Notes: generated by a model not told the origin, from the letters alone. 64,000 nucleotides of DNA from CAVQGZ01 sp942491665 (GCA_942491665.1 CALOBR010000007.1:129484-193483), one strand, 5' to 3'; shown: positions 18,115 through 28,623, counted from the stretch's first letter. Made by a program: numbers and translations.

Positions 18115-20127
18115 GTGCAACCGGTGGCGGCAGAGGTGACACAGGGGCTGGGTGAGCTTCTGCCCACGGCCCTGCTGGAGATGTCGATCCTGCTCGGCGT
18201 AGCGGTGCTGGTCGGCTTGTTCGCCCAGAAGATCCGGCTGCCGCTGACCGTCGTGCTGGCCGTGGCTGGGATGCTCGCGACGACTCTCGGTCTCGACCTG
18301 GCACTCATCGAGGTGCTCGACGGGGAGGGCTTCAAGGAGCTGCTGGTCAACCTGTTCCTGCCCATCCTTGTCTTCGAAGCGGCGGTCACCCTGTCCACTC
18401 GTGAGTTCATGCGCAACCTCGCTGCCATCACCGCGCTGGCCACGATCGCCTTGCTGATCTCGGCTGCTCTCGTCGGCTCCAGCCTCGTCGCCGCGCTGGC
18501 GATCCCGGTCGCCGCGGCGCTGCTGTTCGGGGCGCTCATCTCGGCCACTGACCCCGTGGCGGTGGTCGCGGTCTTTCGTGAGCTGGGCGTGTCACGGCGG
18601 CTGCTCACCCTGGTCGAGGGGGAGAGCCTGCTCAACGACGGCGTGGCGATCGTGCTGTACAGCGTCCTGCTGACAGTGGCGCTGGGCACGGCGCCGTTCG
18701 GTCTCGGCCCGGCAGTCGGCGAGTTCGTTGTGGTGGCCGCGGGCGGCCTGGTGGTGGGGTGCCTCGTCGGCGGCGCCGCGGTGATGCTGCTGCCGCTGCT
18801 CTCCCGTCTTCCGGCCGCCGCGCTGTCGGTCGCCGTCGCGTTCGGGTCGTTCGTGCTCGCCGAGGCCGTCGTCGGCGTCTCCGGCGTCATGGCCACGGTC
18901 GCGGCCGGCATCCTCATCGGGGGCATGCTGGAGAGCCGCGCCGACAAGCGGGTGCGCGACCTGCTTCACGAGCTGTGGGAGTCGCTCGGCTTCATCGCCA
19001 ACGCGCTGCTGTTCCTCTTCATCGGCCTCGCTCTCGACATCGACCTCATCACCGACAACCTGGGCGCCATCGCGATCGCCGTGGCAGCTGTGCTGATCTC
19101 GCGCCCGCTGGCGGTCGTCCCGGTCGTGGCTGTGCTGCACCGCATGTCACACATCCCGCGTGTCGGGCACCGCAGCACGGCGGTCGTGGTGTGGGGCGGC
19201 TTGCGCGGAGGCGTTGCGCTCGCCCTGGCGCTCGCGCTGCCTGACGAGCTCGAGCAGCGTGAGCTGTTCATCGCCATGACCGCGGGCGTGGTGCTCACGA
19301 CGTTGCTCCTCAACGCCACGACGCTGCCGTTCTTGCTGCACTTCTTGCACCTGGACGAGCCGAGACGCTCCGACGAGCACCTCAGTGCGCTCGCGCGGCT
19401 GCTTGCAGTGAAGGCCGCCCGCGACCGGCTGGGCGAGCTCGACCTGCACGACGACCTGATCGACGCGCACCTCGACGTCGCCGAGGTGGATGCCCAGGAG
19501 CAGCTCGCCGTGACCGACCTGGGCGCCGACGAACAGGTCGAGGTGCTGGTGATGCGCGGCCTGCACATCCAGCGTGAGACCTACCAAGGCCTGGCCGACG
19601 CGGGCCTGCTGGCCCCGATCGCGACGCGCACGCTGATGTTCGAGATCGACGAAGAGATCGACGAGGCGCACCGTGGGGAGCTGAAGGTGGACGCGGCCCG
19701 CCGTGCCAACCTGCCGTGGTATGCCCGGACCCACCGCCGGCTGCTCACGATGCTGCCCGAACCGTTGGGGGAAGACATGCGCAGCGTGCGCTACGTCGAG
19801 CTCAGCGCCCGCCAGCTGGCGGCCCGGCGTGCCGCCGAAGAGCTCGCGCGCTTCGGTGACCTGCCCGGCATCGACGGCGACGTGGTCGACCAGGCGCGCA
19901 CCGTGTTCCAGCACTGGGAGCAGGCCGCCCGGGTGGGGCTGACCGACATGGAGATGCGGGCCGGGGTGGACGTGCGGGTGATGCACCGTCAGCAGGCCCG
20001 CGCCCTCACCAAGATCGCTGCCGTCGGGGCGTTGCACCAGCTCTCCGAGGTCGGGATCGTCTCGGCCGCCGTGGCCGATCGTGCCGCCCGGCGGGTGGAG
20101 GAAGAGATCGACTCCGCCGGACGGTAG
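18115..20127 (+). CDS. Na+/H+ antiporter, CPA1 (NhaP-like), with long cytoplasmic tail
   Basis: A 670-residue protein. About twelve membrane segments fill residues 15-415, with the CPA1 core ISATDPVAVVAVFRELG (Asp of the ion site), VEGESLLNDGVAIVLY and VVWGGLRGGVALALALALP. The last 240 residues are a charged, mainly helical cytoplasmic tail (many Arg, Glu, Asp) without a TrkA-C signature that I can see; such tails often regulate transport. It exchanges cytoplasmic Na+ for protons at the inner membrane. Three in-frame GTG codons (18115, 18124, 18136) compete as starts and none has a clean ribosome site. Confidence 0.93.
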   Translation: MQPVAAEVTQGLGELLPTALLEMSILLGVAVLVGLFAQKIRLPLTVVLAVAGMLATTLGLDLALIEVLDGEGFKELLVNLFLPILVFEAAVTLSTREFMRNLAAITALATIALLISAALVGSSLVAALAIPVAAALLFGALISATDPVAVVAVFRELGVSRRLLTLVEGESLLNDGVAIVLYSVLLTVALGTAPFGLGPAVGEFVVVAAGGLVVGCLVGGAAVMLLPLLSRLPAAALSVAVAFGSFVLAEAVVGVSGVMATVAAGILIGGMLESRADKRVRDLLHELWESLGFIANALLFLFIGLALDIDLITDNLGAIAIAVAAVLISRPLAVVPVVAVLHRMSHIPRVGHRSTAVVVWGGLRGGVALALALALPDELEQRELFIAMTAGVVLTTLLLNATTLPFLLHFLHLDEPRRSDEHLSALARLLAVKAARDRLGELDLHDDLIDAHLDVAEVDAQEQLAVTDLGADEQVEVLVMRGLHIQRETYQGLADAGLLAPIATRTLMFEIDEEIDEAHRGELKVDAARRANLPWYARTHRRLLTMLPEPLGEDMRSVRYVELSARQLAARRAAEELARFGDLPGIDGDVVDQARTVFQHWEQAARVGLTDMEMRAGVDVRVMHRQQARALTKIAAVGALHQLSEVGIVSAAVADRAARRVEEEIDSAGR

Positions 20128-20151
20128 GTTCCGGGTCGTCGGGCCAGCGGC

Positions 20152-20164
20152 TACCGTCGTGCCC
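20152..20164 (+). promoter_or_regulatory. -10 box placed for a leaderless start
   Basis: TACCGT at 20152-20157 lies seven bases before the ATG of the hemolysin III-type gene, and no ribosome site is present. This spacing fits transcription starting at the A of ATG. No clear -35 box is seen. Confidence 0.45.
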
Positions 20165-20833
20165 ATGGTGGCTCTCACCAGTCACGCCGGCGCCGCAGTC
20201 GTCGAGCGTCCACGCATGCGTGGTGTGCTGCACGCCTACGCCGCGCCGATCGCTGCGGCAGTCGGCATCGGCGTGCTGGCCCTTGCCGACGACGCGCGCT
20301 CGCGAACCGGCGTTGGCGTGTGGGTGATGACGATGACGGCGTTGTTCGCTGTCAGTGCGACGTACCACCGGGGCCGGTGGCGTCCGGCCGTGCGGGCGTG
20401 GCTGCAGCGCGTCGACCACTCCATGATCTTCGTGTTCATCGCCGGGTCGTACACACCCTTCTGCCTGCTGCTGCTGGAGGGATCGAAGTCGTGGCTCGTG
20501 CTGTCGATCACCTGGGGCGGGGCACTTGCCGGAGTTGCCACCAGGCTGATGTGGCACACCGCCCCCCGATGGCTCTTCGGCCCGATGTACATCGCCCTGG
20601 GCTGGGTCGCGGTGGTCGTTCTGCCCGACCTCGTGCGCTCGGCCCCGGTGTACACGAACGTCTTGCTGCTCGTCGGTGGCCTGCTGTACACGCTGGGAGC
20701 GGTGGTGTTCGCCACTCGCCGTCCTGACCCGGTGCCGCACGTGTTCGGCTACCACGAGGTGTTCCACGCCTTGACGGTGATCGCCGCGAGCTGCCATGCC
20801 GTCGCGGTCACCGGCGCCGTGCTGCACGCGTAG
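20165..20833 (+). CDS. Hemolysin III (HlyIII/YqfA-PAQR) family membrane protein
   Basis: A 222-residue protein with seven predicted membrane segments. The family markers are all present: SATYHRGRWRP after segment 2, LQRVDHSMIFVFIAGSYTPF at segment 3, and FGYHEVFHALTVIAASCHAV in the last segment. The His and Asp residues in these blocks form the metal site of PAQR-like proteins. The bacterial role is uncertain and may be membrane homeostasis; haemolysis should not be assumed from the name. The gene follows the antiporter by 37 bases but appears to have its own promoter. Confidence 0.92.
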   Translation: MVALTSHAGAAVVERPRMRGVLHAYAAPIAAAVGIGVLALADDARSRTGVGVWVMTMTALFAVSATYHRGRWRPAVRAWLQRVDHSMIFVFIAGSYTPFCLLLLEGSKSWLVLSITWGGALAGVATRLMWHTAPRWLFGPMYIALGWVAVVVLPDLVRSAPVYTNVLLLVGGLLYTLGAVVFATRRPDPVPHVFGYHEVFHALTVIAASCHAVAVTGAVLHA

Positions 20834-20845
20834 CCGACTGACGGC

Positions 20846-22003
20846 TCAGCCGCCGGATGCCATCGTCACCGACGAGGCGGCCAGCCAGGTCGGTCCGCCG
20901 ACCTCGCCTCGCCCGACGGGAACCTGCTGAGTGATGCAGTGGACGTTGCCCCCACCCAGCACGATCTCGCGCCCGGGCACGGTGAGCACACGCCGTCCAG
21001 GGAACAAGGTCGCGTACTGGGCCACGGCGGCGTCGTCATGCGGGTCGTCGAACACCGGCACGATGACGATGTCGTTGCCGATGTAGGAGTTGACGTACGA
21101 GCCGGCCAACCGCTCGCCCGGCAGGCGAGGCTGGGCGCCGGGCACATGGTCGATTCCAGCCGCCTCGTCTGCGGTGGTCGTCAAGGGTCCGGGCTGGTGG
21201 ATCGGGACGACGTCCAGCGAGCGCCCCCGACTGTCGACGGCGGACTCCAGCACGCGCCGGGCCACCTGGGAGATCTCCCACTGGGGGTCGTCCTCGTCGT
21301 CGGTCCAGGTGAGCATCACCTGCCCCGATGTGACGAACCGGGCGAGGTTGTCGATGTGGCCGTCTGTCTCGTCGAGGTACACGCCCTTGGGCAGCCAGAT
21401 GATCGTGTCGACGGCCAGGTGATCGCGCAGCAGCGCGCTGATGTCGTCCTTGCGCAGGTGCGGGTTGCGGTTGGCGTTGAGCAGACACTCCTCGGTGGTG
21501 AGCGCGGTGCCCTCGCCGTCGACCTCGATCGAGCCGCCTTCGAGCACGAGACCGGGCTGGTAGAGCCGGCAGCGCTCGAGGTCGACGATCTTGGGCCCGA
21601 CGACGTCGTCGTCGTCCCAGGGAAAGTACAGGCCGCCGTCGAGGCCACCCCAGGCGTTGAAGTCCCACGAGACGGCGCGCAGCGCGCCGGCGTCGTCGAC
21701 GACGAAGCTCGGCCCGGTGTCGCGCACCCACGCGTCGTTCGTCGACATCTCGATCACTCGGACGTGCTGGGGCAGCCGCTCGCGAGCGTTCAGCCACTGC
21801 GACCGCGACACGAGCACCGTGACCGGCTCGGTGGTGGCAATCGCCTCGGCCACCGCGGCGAAGGCAGCCTGGGCGGGCTTGGCGCCCAGGCGCCAGGTGT
21901 CGGTGCGCTCGGGCCACACCAGGTAGCAGCCCGCATGGGCCTCCCACTCCGCCGGCATGCGAAACCCGTCCGCCCGCGGTGTGCTCGTCAGTGCGTGTCG
22001 CAT
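20846..22003 (-). CDS. aguA: Agmatine deiminase / peptidyl-arginine deiminase-type enzyme
   Basis: A 385-residue guanidine-modifying enzyme that converts agmatine to N-carbamoylputrescine and ammonia. Markers are PAEWEAHAGCYLVWPER at the N-terminus, NDAWVRDTGPSFVV, LVLEGGSIEVDGEGT, LDETDGHIDNLARF and the nucleophile Cys in GGGNVHCITQQ near the end. I chose the ATG at 22003 (MRHALTS), close to where family conservation begins; an upstream ATG would add a non-conserved leader. It is divergent from a UreAB-UreC pair with about 60 bases between the genes, so control may be shared. A link between deimination and an ammonia-releasing hydrolase is suggestive only. Confidence 0.95.
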   Translation of the reverse strand: MRHALTSTPRADGFRMPAEWEAHAGCYLVWPERTDTWRLGAKPAQAAFAAVAEAIATTEPVTVLVSRSQWLNARERLPQHVRVIEMSTNDAWVRDTGPSFVVDDAGALRAVSWDFNAWGGLDGGLYFPWDDDDVVGPKIVDLERCRLYQPGLVLEGGSIEVDGEGTALTTEECLLNANRNPHLRKDDISALLRDHLAVDTIIWLPKGVYLDETDGHIDNLARFVTSGQVMLTWTDDEDDPQWEISQVARRVLESAVDSRGRSLDVVPIHQPGPLTTTADEAAGIDHVPGAQPRLPGERLAGSYVNSYIGNDIVIVPVFDDPHDDAAVAQYATLFPGRRVLTVPGREIVLGGGNVHCITQQVPVGRGEVGGPTWLAASSVTMASGG

Positions 22004-22052
22004 GTCGTCACTCTGCCGGATCGCACCGCGGCTGCGGTGCACGATGTCGCCC

Positions 22053-22065
22053 TACGCTCGGCGGC
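22053..22065 (+). promoter_or_regulatory. -10 box placed for a leaderless start
   Basis: TACGCT at 22053-22058 is followed by seven bases and then GTG at 22066, the inferred UreAB start. The interval is too short for a ribosome site. The box lies in the roughly 60-base region shared with the divergent agmatine deiminase gene. Confidence 0.45.
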
Positions 22066-22863
22066 GTGATGCTCACCCCCACCGAGGTCGACCGACTGCT
22101 GCTGCACGGCGCAGCCACACTTGCGCGGGCACGCCGGGCTCGTGGCCTGGCACTCAACGTGCCGGAGGCGACCGCGATCGTGGCCGACACCGTCGCCGAG
22201 GCGGCCAGGGACGGCGCCGACCACGCCGCTGCGCTGGCCGCTGGTGCCGGGGCGCTCGGCCCGCCTGACGTGCTGCCGGGCGTCGCCGACGTGTTGAACG
22301 AGGTTCACGTCGAGGCGGTCTTCTCTGACGGCTCTCGGCTGGTGACCGTGCTCGACCCGATCGGTGGAGGACACCTCGGCGACGAGGCGCCAGGCGCCAT
22401 CGTCGCGGGCTCCCACCGCGACGACGTGGTCGACGCCTCGGGAGTCGACGCGGTGTCGGTCAAGGTGATCAACGAAGCTCCGGTACCGATCTCGGTGTCG
22501 TCGCACTTCCACTTCTTCGAGGTCAACCCGCGGTTGCGCTTCGACCGGGCTGCTGGGTACGGCCGTCGGCTCGCGGTCGCCGCTGGGTCCACGGTCACGT
22601 TCGAGCCGGGTGTGCCCCAACAGGTCACGCTCGTGCCCATCGGCGGTGCGCGCGTGGTGGTCGGCTTCGCCGGGCTGGTCGACGGCCCGTTGGACGCGCC
22701 GGGGGCGGCCGAGGCAGCGCTGGTCAAGGTGCGTGCCTGCGGGTTCGCCGACAGCAAGCCAGACGCTGACGGCACGTCGGGCGCTGAGCGGCCACCGGCC
22801 ACTGAGGCCGTCGCCCGGGTCGTCGCCGACCTGGCTGCGCGTCGCAACGAGGCGTCGGCATGA
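22066..22863 (+). CDS. ureAB: Urease gamma-beta fusion subunit (UreA-UreB)
   Basis: A 265-residue protein that joins two urease subunits. Residues about 1-100 are gamma: LTPTEVDRLLLHGAATLARA, LNVPEATAIVADTVAEAA and VLPGVADVLNEVHVEAVF. Residues about 125-225 are beta: VINEAPVPISVSSHFHFFEV, NPRLRFDRAAGYGRRLAVAA and GGARVVVGFAGLVDG. The beta domain has family-like spacing. The GTG at 22066 is favoured by a -10 box; an ATG directly after it is equivalent. The stop overlaps ureC as ATGA. Fused gamma-beta chains occur in Helicobacter and in some actinobacteria. Whether it assembles into an active enzyme depends on the unusual alpha subunit. Confidence 0.92.
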   Translation: MMLTPTEVDRLLLHGAATLARARRARGLALNVPEATAIVADTVAEAARDGADHAAALAAGAGALGPPDVLPGVADVLNEVHVEAVFSDGSRLVTVLDPIGGGHLGDEAPGAIVAGSHRDDVVDASGVDAVSVKVINEAPVPISVSSHFHFFEVNPRLRFDRAAGYGRRLAVAAGSTVTFEPGVPQQVTLVPIGGARVVVGFAGLVDGPLDAPGAAEAALVKVRACGFADSKPDADGTSGAERPPATEAVARVVADLAARRNEASA

Positions 22864-24551
22864 GCTGCGGATCGGGGAGCGACGTCGCCGTCCACGGTCC
22901 GCGCCGTGGCGACCGGGTGCGCCTCGGTGACACCGGGCTCACGGTGCAGGTGCCGACCGACGACCGGCTGCCCGGCGACGAGCTGCTCATGGGGTTCGCC
23001 AAGACCGGGCGCGACGGCATCGGGCTGCGCGCGGTCCGGACGCGCGATTCATGCGACGTCGTCATCACCAACACGCTCGTGCTCGACCCGGTGCTAGGTG
23101 TGCGAGTGACGTCGATCGGCATGCGCGAGGGACGCATCGTCGCTCTGGGCCGCTCCGGCAACCCCGACACCACCGACGGTGTCGAGGTGGTCGTCGGCAG
23201 CGGGACCGTCGTGATCCCGGGGGAGGGGCTGATCGCCACCCCGGGGGCAGTCGACCCGCACGTGCACGGGCTCTCCCCGCGCGTGATGGAGGCGTCGCTG
23301 TCTGCCGGCGTGACGAGCCTGCTGGTGCAGGAGTTCGGCCCTTTCTGGGGCGTCGGCGTCGGCTCGGCATGGGCGCTGCGCCAGGCCTACGCGACCTTCG
23401 ACGCCTGGCCGATCAACATCGGCGTGCTCGGCCGTGGGTCATCCGCCCGCGTCGACCCGCTGCTCGAGGCGCTGGAGGCCGGCGTCTGTGGCTTCAAGGT
23501 GCACGAGGACACCGGCGCCCACCTGCGCACCCTCGACACCGCTCTGGCGGTTGCCGAGAGCCACGACGTCGCCGTCTGCCTGCACACCGATGGCCTCAAC
23601 GAGGGTTTGAGCGTCGCCGACACGCTCGCCGTTCTCGACGGCCGGGCTGTGCACGCGTTTCACGTCGAGGGCTGCGGCGGCGGGCACACGCCGGACGTGC
23701 TGGCGCTGGCCGGGGTCGACAACGTGCTGGCGTCATCCACCAACCCGACGCTGCCCTTCGGGGTGAATGCGCTGGCCGAGCACGTCTCGATGATCATGGT
23801 GTCGCATGGCCTGCACGCTGACCTGCCCGGCGACGTGGAGCTGGCCCGCCGACGGGTGCGCGCCGAGACGATGGGCGCGGAGAACCTGCTGCACGACCAC
23901 GGGGTCATCCCGATGACGAGCTCGGACGCCCTGGGCATGGGACGGGCGGGGGAGACGTGGCGGCGCACGTTCGCCCTGGCCGCGGTGACGAAGGGCGCCG
24001 AGGGAGCGCAGGTGGACGAGACCGACGCCGCAGCTGGTCACGACAACGAACGGGTGCTGCGCTACCTGGCGAAGCTGACGGTCAACCCGGCGCTCGTCCA
24101 CGGGATCGCCCACGAGGTCGGCTCGCTGCAGCCCGGACGCCTCGCCGACGTCGTGCTGTGGCGCCCGGCGTACTTCGGGGCCAAGCCGTCGCTCGTCATC
24201 AAGGGCGGGCTGCCGGCGTGGGGACCGCTGGGTGACCCCAACGCCTCGATCGACACTGTGGAGCCTCTCCGCATGGGCCCGCAGTTCGGCGGGCACGGCG
24301 CCGCACCGGCGCAGCTGTCGGTGCTGTTCACGAACGAAGCCGCGGACGAGTCGTCGGCGCCGTTCCCGACGGCGCGTCGACGCGTCCCCGTGCGCAACAC
24401 GCGAACGGTGGGGCTGTCGCAGATGGTGCGCAACGCACGGCTCGCCGACGTGCGGGTCGACCCGGCGTCGTCGCAGGTGAGCATGGACGGCACGCGGCTG
24501 CGGTTCGGGCCTGTCGACCGGGTGCCGCTTCAGCGGCTCTACTTCTTGTAG
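22860..24551 (+). CDS. ureC: Urease alpha-like subunit with altered flap (UreC)
   Basis: A 563-residue amidohydrolase-fold protein of normal UreC length. Nickel ligands are conserved: DPHVH (near 131-134), the carbamylated Lys in GFKVHED (near 212), HTDGLNEG, FHVEGCGGGHTPD and the Asp in TSSDALGMGR (near 355). The mobile flap normally reads MVCHHLD, with a catalytic-site Cys. Here it reads MVSHGLH, so the Cys is Ser and the second His is Gly, although the general-acid His is kept. No ureD/E/F/G accessory genes occur in the window, so nickel loading would need genes elsewhere. It may be a urease of altered activity or a urease-like amidohydrolase with another substrate. Confidence 0.9.
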   Translation: MSCGSGSDVAVHGPRRGDRVRLGDTGLTVQVPTDDRLPGDELLMGFAKTGRDGIGLRAVRTRDSCDVVITNTLVLDPVLGVRVTSIGMREGRIVALGRSGNPDTTDGVEVVVGSGTVVIPGEGLIATPGAVDPHVHGLSPRVMEASLSAGVTSLLVQEFGPFWGVGVGSAWALRQAYATFDAWPINIGVLGRGSSARVDPLLEALEAGVCGFKVHEDTGAHLRTLDTALAVAESHDVAVCLHTDGLNEGLSVADTLAVLDGRAVHAFHVEGCGGGHTPDVLALAGVDNVLASSTNPTLPFGVNALAEHVSMIMVSHGLHADLPGDVELARRRVRAETMGAENLLHDHGVIPMTSSDALGMGRAGETWRRTFALAAVTKGAEGAQVDETDAAAGHDNERVLRYLAKLTVNPALVHGIAHEVGSLQPGRLADVVLWRPAYFGAKPSLVIKGGLPAWGPLGDPNASIDTVEPLRMGPQFGGHGAAPAQLSVLFTNEAADESSAPFPTARRRVPVRNTRTVGLSQMVRNARLADVRVDPASSQVSMDGTRLRFGPVDRVPLQRLYFL

Positions 24552-24591
24552 GGGCGGTCGGTCTGGTGTCGGCTGGAGCACGGGCAGCGGC

Positions 24592-27500
24592 TCAGGGGCA
24601 CGTCTGGGTCTGCAGGTACTCCTGGCACTCGGCCGGCGTGAGGTCGCGCGTGACCTTCTCGGCGGCGATCGACACCAGCTCGTCCGGGTCGCGCGTCCAG
24701 ACACGCACCAGCCCTTCGGCAAGGGAGTGCGTGGCGAGGTGTCGGCCATCTGGGCTGAAGTCGACGCTGCTGACCTCGCCGGCAAGCTGCGGCAGCCGCA
24801 GGACGGCGTCGCCAGTCGTGGCGTCCCACAGCCGGGCGGTGCCGTCGAAGCTGGCGGTGGCGATCAGTCGTCCGTCGGGGCTGTACGTGACATCCTCGAC
24901 CCCCGCGGTGTGTCCCTCGAGGGTGAAGAGGCGTTCACCGGACTCGACGCCCCAGACCTCGGCCGGTCCCCCGCCGTTGCGGAAGGCGAGCCGCGTCCCG
25001 TCCGGAGAGTAGACGGGACCGCTGCCGGTTCCGACCTGCCACGACTGTGTGGTGCCGGCGCGCCAGTCCCACAGCAGCAGGCGGAAGTCGGGGACCTGTC
25101 GATTGTTGGAAAGCTCAACGACGGCGACGGTCGTGCCATCGGGACTGAAGGCTGGGTCCTGCAGCCCGTTCCCCTCGTCGGCGAGAAGCTGGGCGGCCAG
25201 GCTGCCGTCGCGTTCGTGGAGGTTGAGCGTGCCGGTGTCGTCAGCGAGTGCCAGCAGCGTGCCATCGGGGCTGAATGCCGGGGCCGCGACGCCCACGCCG
25301 TCTGGTGTCTTGGAGAAGACCTCGCTGCCGTCCGCCAGGTTCCAGACCGGTGCGCTTTCCAAGGTCTCGCCGGCAGCGAGCAGGGCTCCGCCGGGGCTGA
25401 CGGCGATGGCGCGAACGTCATCTGCCGCCGTGTCCGCCGACCCCAGGCGCATGAGCTCGGCGCCGTCGGAGGTGTCCCAGACCGTGACGTGTCCGTCGTC
25501 GGTCGTGGTCGCGAGGGTGCCCTCGGGCAGGTAGGCGGCGTCACCCCAGGTGGTGGTGTTGCTGGGCAGGTTCGCCACCTCGGCGTCGCCGTCGATCCCG
25601 ACATCCCACACGGTGGCTGCGGTGATGAGATTGTCCCCCGACAGCAGCTGCGTCCCGTCTGGTGAGAAGGCGAGTCCGACGACGCCTCTCGCGATGGAGG
25701 TGCCGGCGAGCACGAAGGCCGTGCTGGCTTCGGACTCGGTCACGTCGACGACGCGGATCTCGCCCTCCAACCCGCCGGCGGCGACCCGACGTGAGTCAGG
25801 CGTCCACGACAGCGCGTTCACCTGGCTGCCGAAGTCGGCCAACGTGATGGTTGTCTCGCCGGTCGTCGCATCTCGGATGTGAACGGTGTTGTCCGCGCTG
25901 GCGGTTGCCACCGACGCCCCGTCGGGGCTGTACCGGACGGCGGTCACGGCCCAGTCGTGTCCGGGGAGGGGATGGACGAGGGCTCCGGTGGCCGTGTCCA
26001 CAACGCGGGCCTTCGAAGGGTCGGATGTCGCGACGGCCACCTGACTCCCGTCGGGGCTGAGGGACGTGGCGTTTGGCCAGCCAGGCACCTCGACCTCGAC
26101 CGTCACGTCCCCTCGTGAGACATCGACGACGCGCACGACCCCTTCATCCAGCCAGGTGGCCGAGAGCCGAGCGGAGTCGGCGCTGAACGAGGGGCCCCAG
26201 ACCTGGCCTTCGCCAATGACCTCGAAGACCAGCCGCCCGTCATCGGGGGCCCACACGCGTAGCGCCCCGTCGTCTCCGGTGGTGGCGAGCAGGCCGTTGG
26301 GGCTGAACGCGACGTCGTTGATGTCGATGTCGTGGCCGACAAACGAGCGCACCGACTTGCCGGTCTCGACATCTCGCAGGTCGACGAGGCCGGACTCTTC
26401 CGGCCCTTCGGTGACGAATACGTCGCCGCTCGGACTCCACGCCACGCTTCCCCCCAGGTTCGGCACAACCTGGTCGATCCGGGAAGCGATGACGGCCCCG
26501 TGCAGCGCCTCGAGCGCTCCCCGGGTCGGCTCGCCCGACGCTGCCTGCGAGGTCTCGGTGGCTTGCAGTGCGAGCAGCACCGCCAGCTCGGGGTCGGTGT
26601 CAGTCGCGGCGTGTGAGGCTGCAGCGAGCTCGCGAACCCGCGCCGCGACGGCCGCGGCGTCGGCGAGGTCGCGTGCGGAGTTCAGGAACGCCTGCTCGGT
26701 GGGGGTCAGCTCGGCCGTGGTGTGAGCGCGCCAGTCCAGCGCCCGCGCCAGCCTCGTGCCGCGGTACAAGCTCGCTCTCCGGTCGGCCCATGGCCCCCCA
26801 GGAGTCGGCAGAAACCGTCAGGTGGCGCAGGATGCGGTGACCGTCGACATCCTCGTCGAGCCAGCTGCGCAAGCGTGGCCACGCCGCGATCAGCGACTCG
26901 TGGGCAAGCTCGACGACCTCGCCATCGCTGGTGACCAAGCGCGCCGCGACGAGCACCTCGACCAGCGACTCCCGTGCGCTGTTGCCGGCGACCGCCCGGT
27001 GGGTGAGCGGGTTGCGCACCGCCTGGCCGTCGGGACTGGCGGTGACCATGCGCAGCATCAGGTCGCGCAGCGCCTGCTGCTGGCCGGCGGGCAGATGCTG
27101 GAACAGCTCCTCGGCGCTCTGGGTGACCGCCCCGCGGATGCCACCCGCGGCCCGGTAGCCGTCCACGGTCAACGTGCGCCCTTCCCTGTTCTCCCAGGTC
27201 TGCGCCAGGGCGTGGGAGAGCAGTGGCAGGGCCCCAGGCTCTCCGGACACCTCCTGCACCAGCAGGTCGACCAGACCCGGCTCGAGCAGCAGACCCGCGC
27301 GGTGGGCAGGGCCCTCGACGGCCGCGCGCAAGTCGTCCTCGTTCATCGTCCCCAGCAGGTGCAGGCCGCGCTCGAGCAGCCGGGCGAAGCCCCGATGCCC
27401 ACTGAGAAGACCGAGCCGGTCGGCGCGAAGCGCCACCACCACGCTTGCTCCGGCGTCGGCATGCCCGACCAGGGCATCCAGGAACGCCTCCCGCTCGATG

Positions 27501-28579
27501 GGGTCCAGGCAGACCGTGACGACCTCTTCGAGCTGGTCCACCACCAGAACGGTCGAGGTCCGCAGCACGCCGGCCTCGGCCAGACCGGCCATCGGGTGCG
27601 TGCCCGGCGTCATCACCACGACCCGACGGCCGTCCCGGCCCAGGCCAGCCGCGACCCCGGCGCGCACCAGCGACGACTTGCCCGACCCCGACGGGCCGAC
27701 GACGGCGAGGACGCCGTGCCGGTTCAGGAGGTCGCGGCACGCGGCCACGTCGGCGTCGCGGCCGAAGTAGTCCTCGGTGTTGTTCACGTCGTAGGCCAGC
27801 AGTCCGCGGTACGGACACTTCGACGACGCAGCCGCGCCATCGGCGTGGGCCAGCAAGGACGGGTGCTGCTCGAGGATCGCCTGCTCCACAGCCACCAGCT
27901 CAGGGCCCGGGTCCAGCCCCAGCTCCGCGACCAGCACCGCTCGAGCCCGCTGTATCGTCGCCAGCGCCTCAGCCTGGCGTCCGGCCTGGTACTGCGCCCG
28001 CGCCAGCAGCCCCCATCGTTGCTCCCGGAGCGGCTGCTCGGTCACCAGCGCCGCTGCCTCGGGCAGCATGTCCCGCCAGCTCCCGGCCTGCAGCGACGCC
28101 TCTACCCGCAGTTCGTCGGCGTCGCGGCGAAGGTCCTCGAGCCGCTGCGCGGCGGCTTCCCCTGGTTCCCACCCGTCCAGCTCGGCGAGGGCGGCGCCGT
28201 GCCAGAGCCCCAGGGCTTCGGTCAGCGTGAACTGGGTGCGCTCCGGCTCGCCCAGGGCCAGCAGCTCACGTGAGCGTCGAACCCCCCGCTCGAAGCGCAC
28301 CGCGTCGATGTCGTCCGCCGCCAGCATCAGTACGTACCCGTGCCCGGTCGTGCGTACCGCGTCCGGTCCCAGCACCTTGCGGATGCGGACGATGCAGCTC
28401 TGCACGACCTTCGGCCACGTCGCCGGCGGTGACTCCCCCCACAGCGCATCGGCCAGCTGGTCAGCGCTCACCGGCTCACCCGGCCGCGTCACCAGGGCCG
28501 CGAGCACCACGCGGTCCCGCGGGGCAAGCAGCTCGGCGCCGCCCTCCACGGACAGCGGACCCAGCACGTTGACGCGCAC
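24592..28579 (-). CDS. AfsR-like SARP regulator: winged helix-BTAD, STAND NTPase and WD40 repeats (one frameshift)
   Basis: About 1,330 residues once a single 1-base slip near 26765-26775 is joined. From the GTG at 28579 come an OmpR-type DNA-binding domain (residues 1-95, LWGESPPATWPKVVQSCIVR), a BTAD helical domain (to about 245) and an nSTAND1 NTPase with Walker A GPSGSGKSS (near 296) and STVLVVDQLEE. The second frame (24592 to about 26769) holds a helical linker and more than ten WD40-like blades with recurring SPDG and VWD motifs. Such proteins are ATP-responsive activators that bind direct repeats. It is divergent from a small secreted protein gene. The slip occurs at CTTGTAC and may be an assembly error. 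Confidence 0.88.
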
Positions 28580-28623
28580 GCACCCGCAGTCACGGACCCG
28601 TCCCTGCTCGTCAACACCATGTT

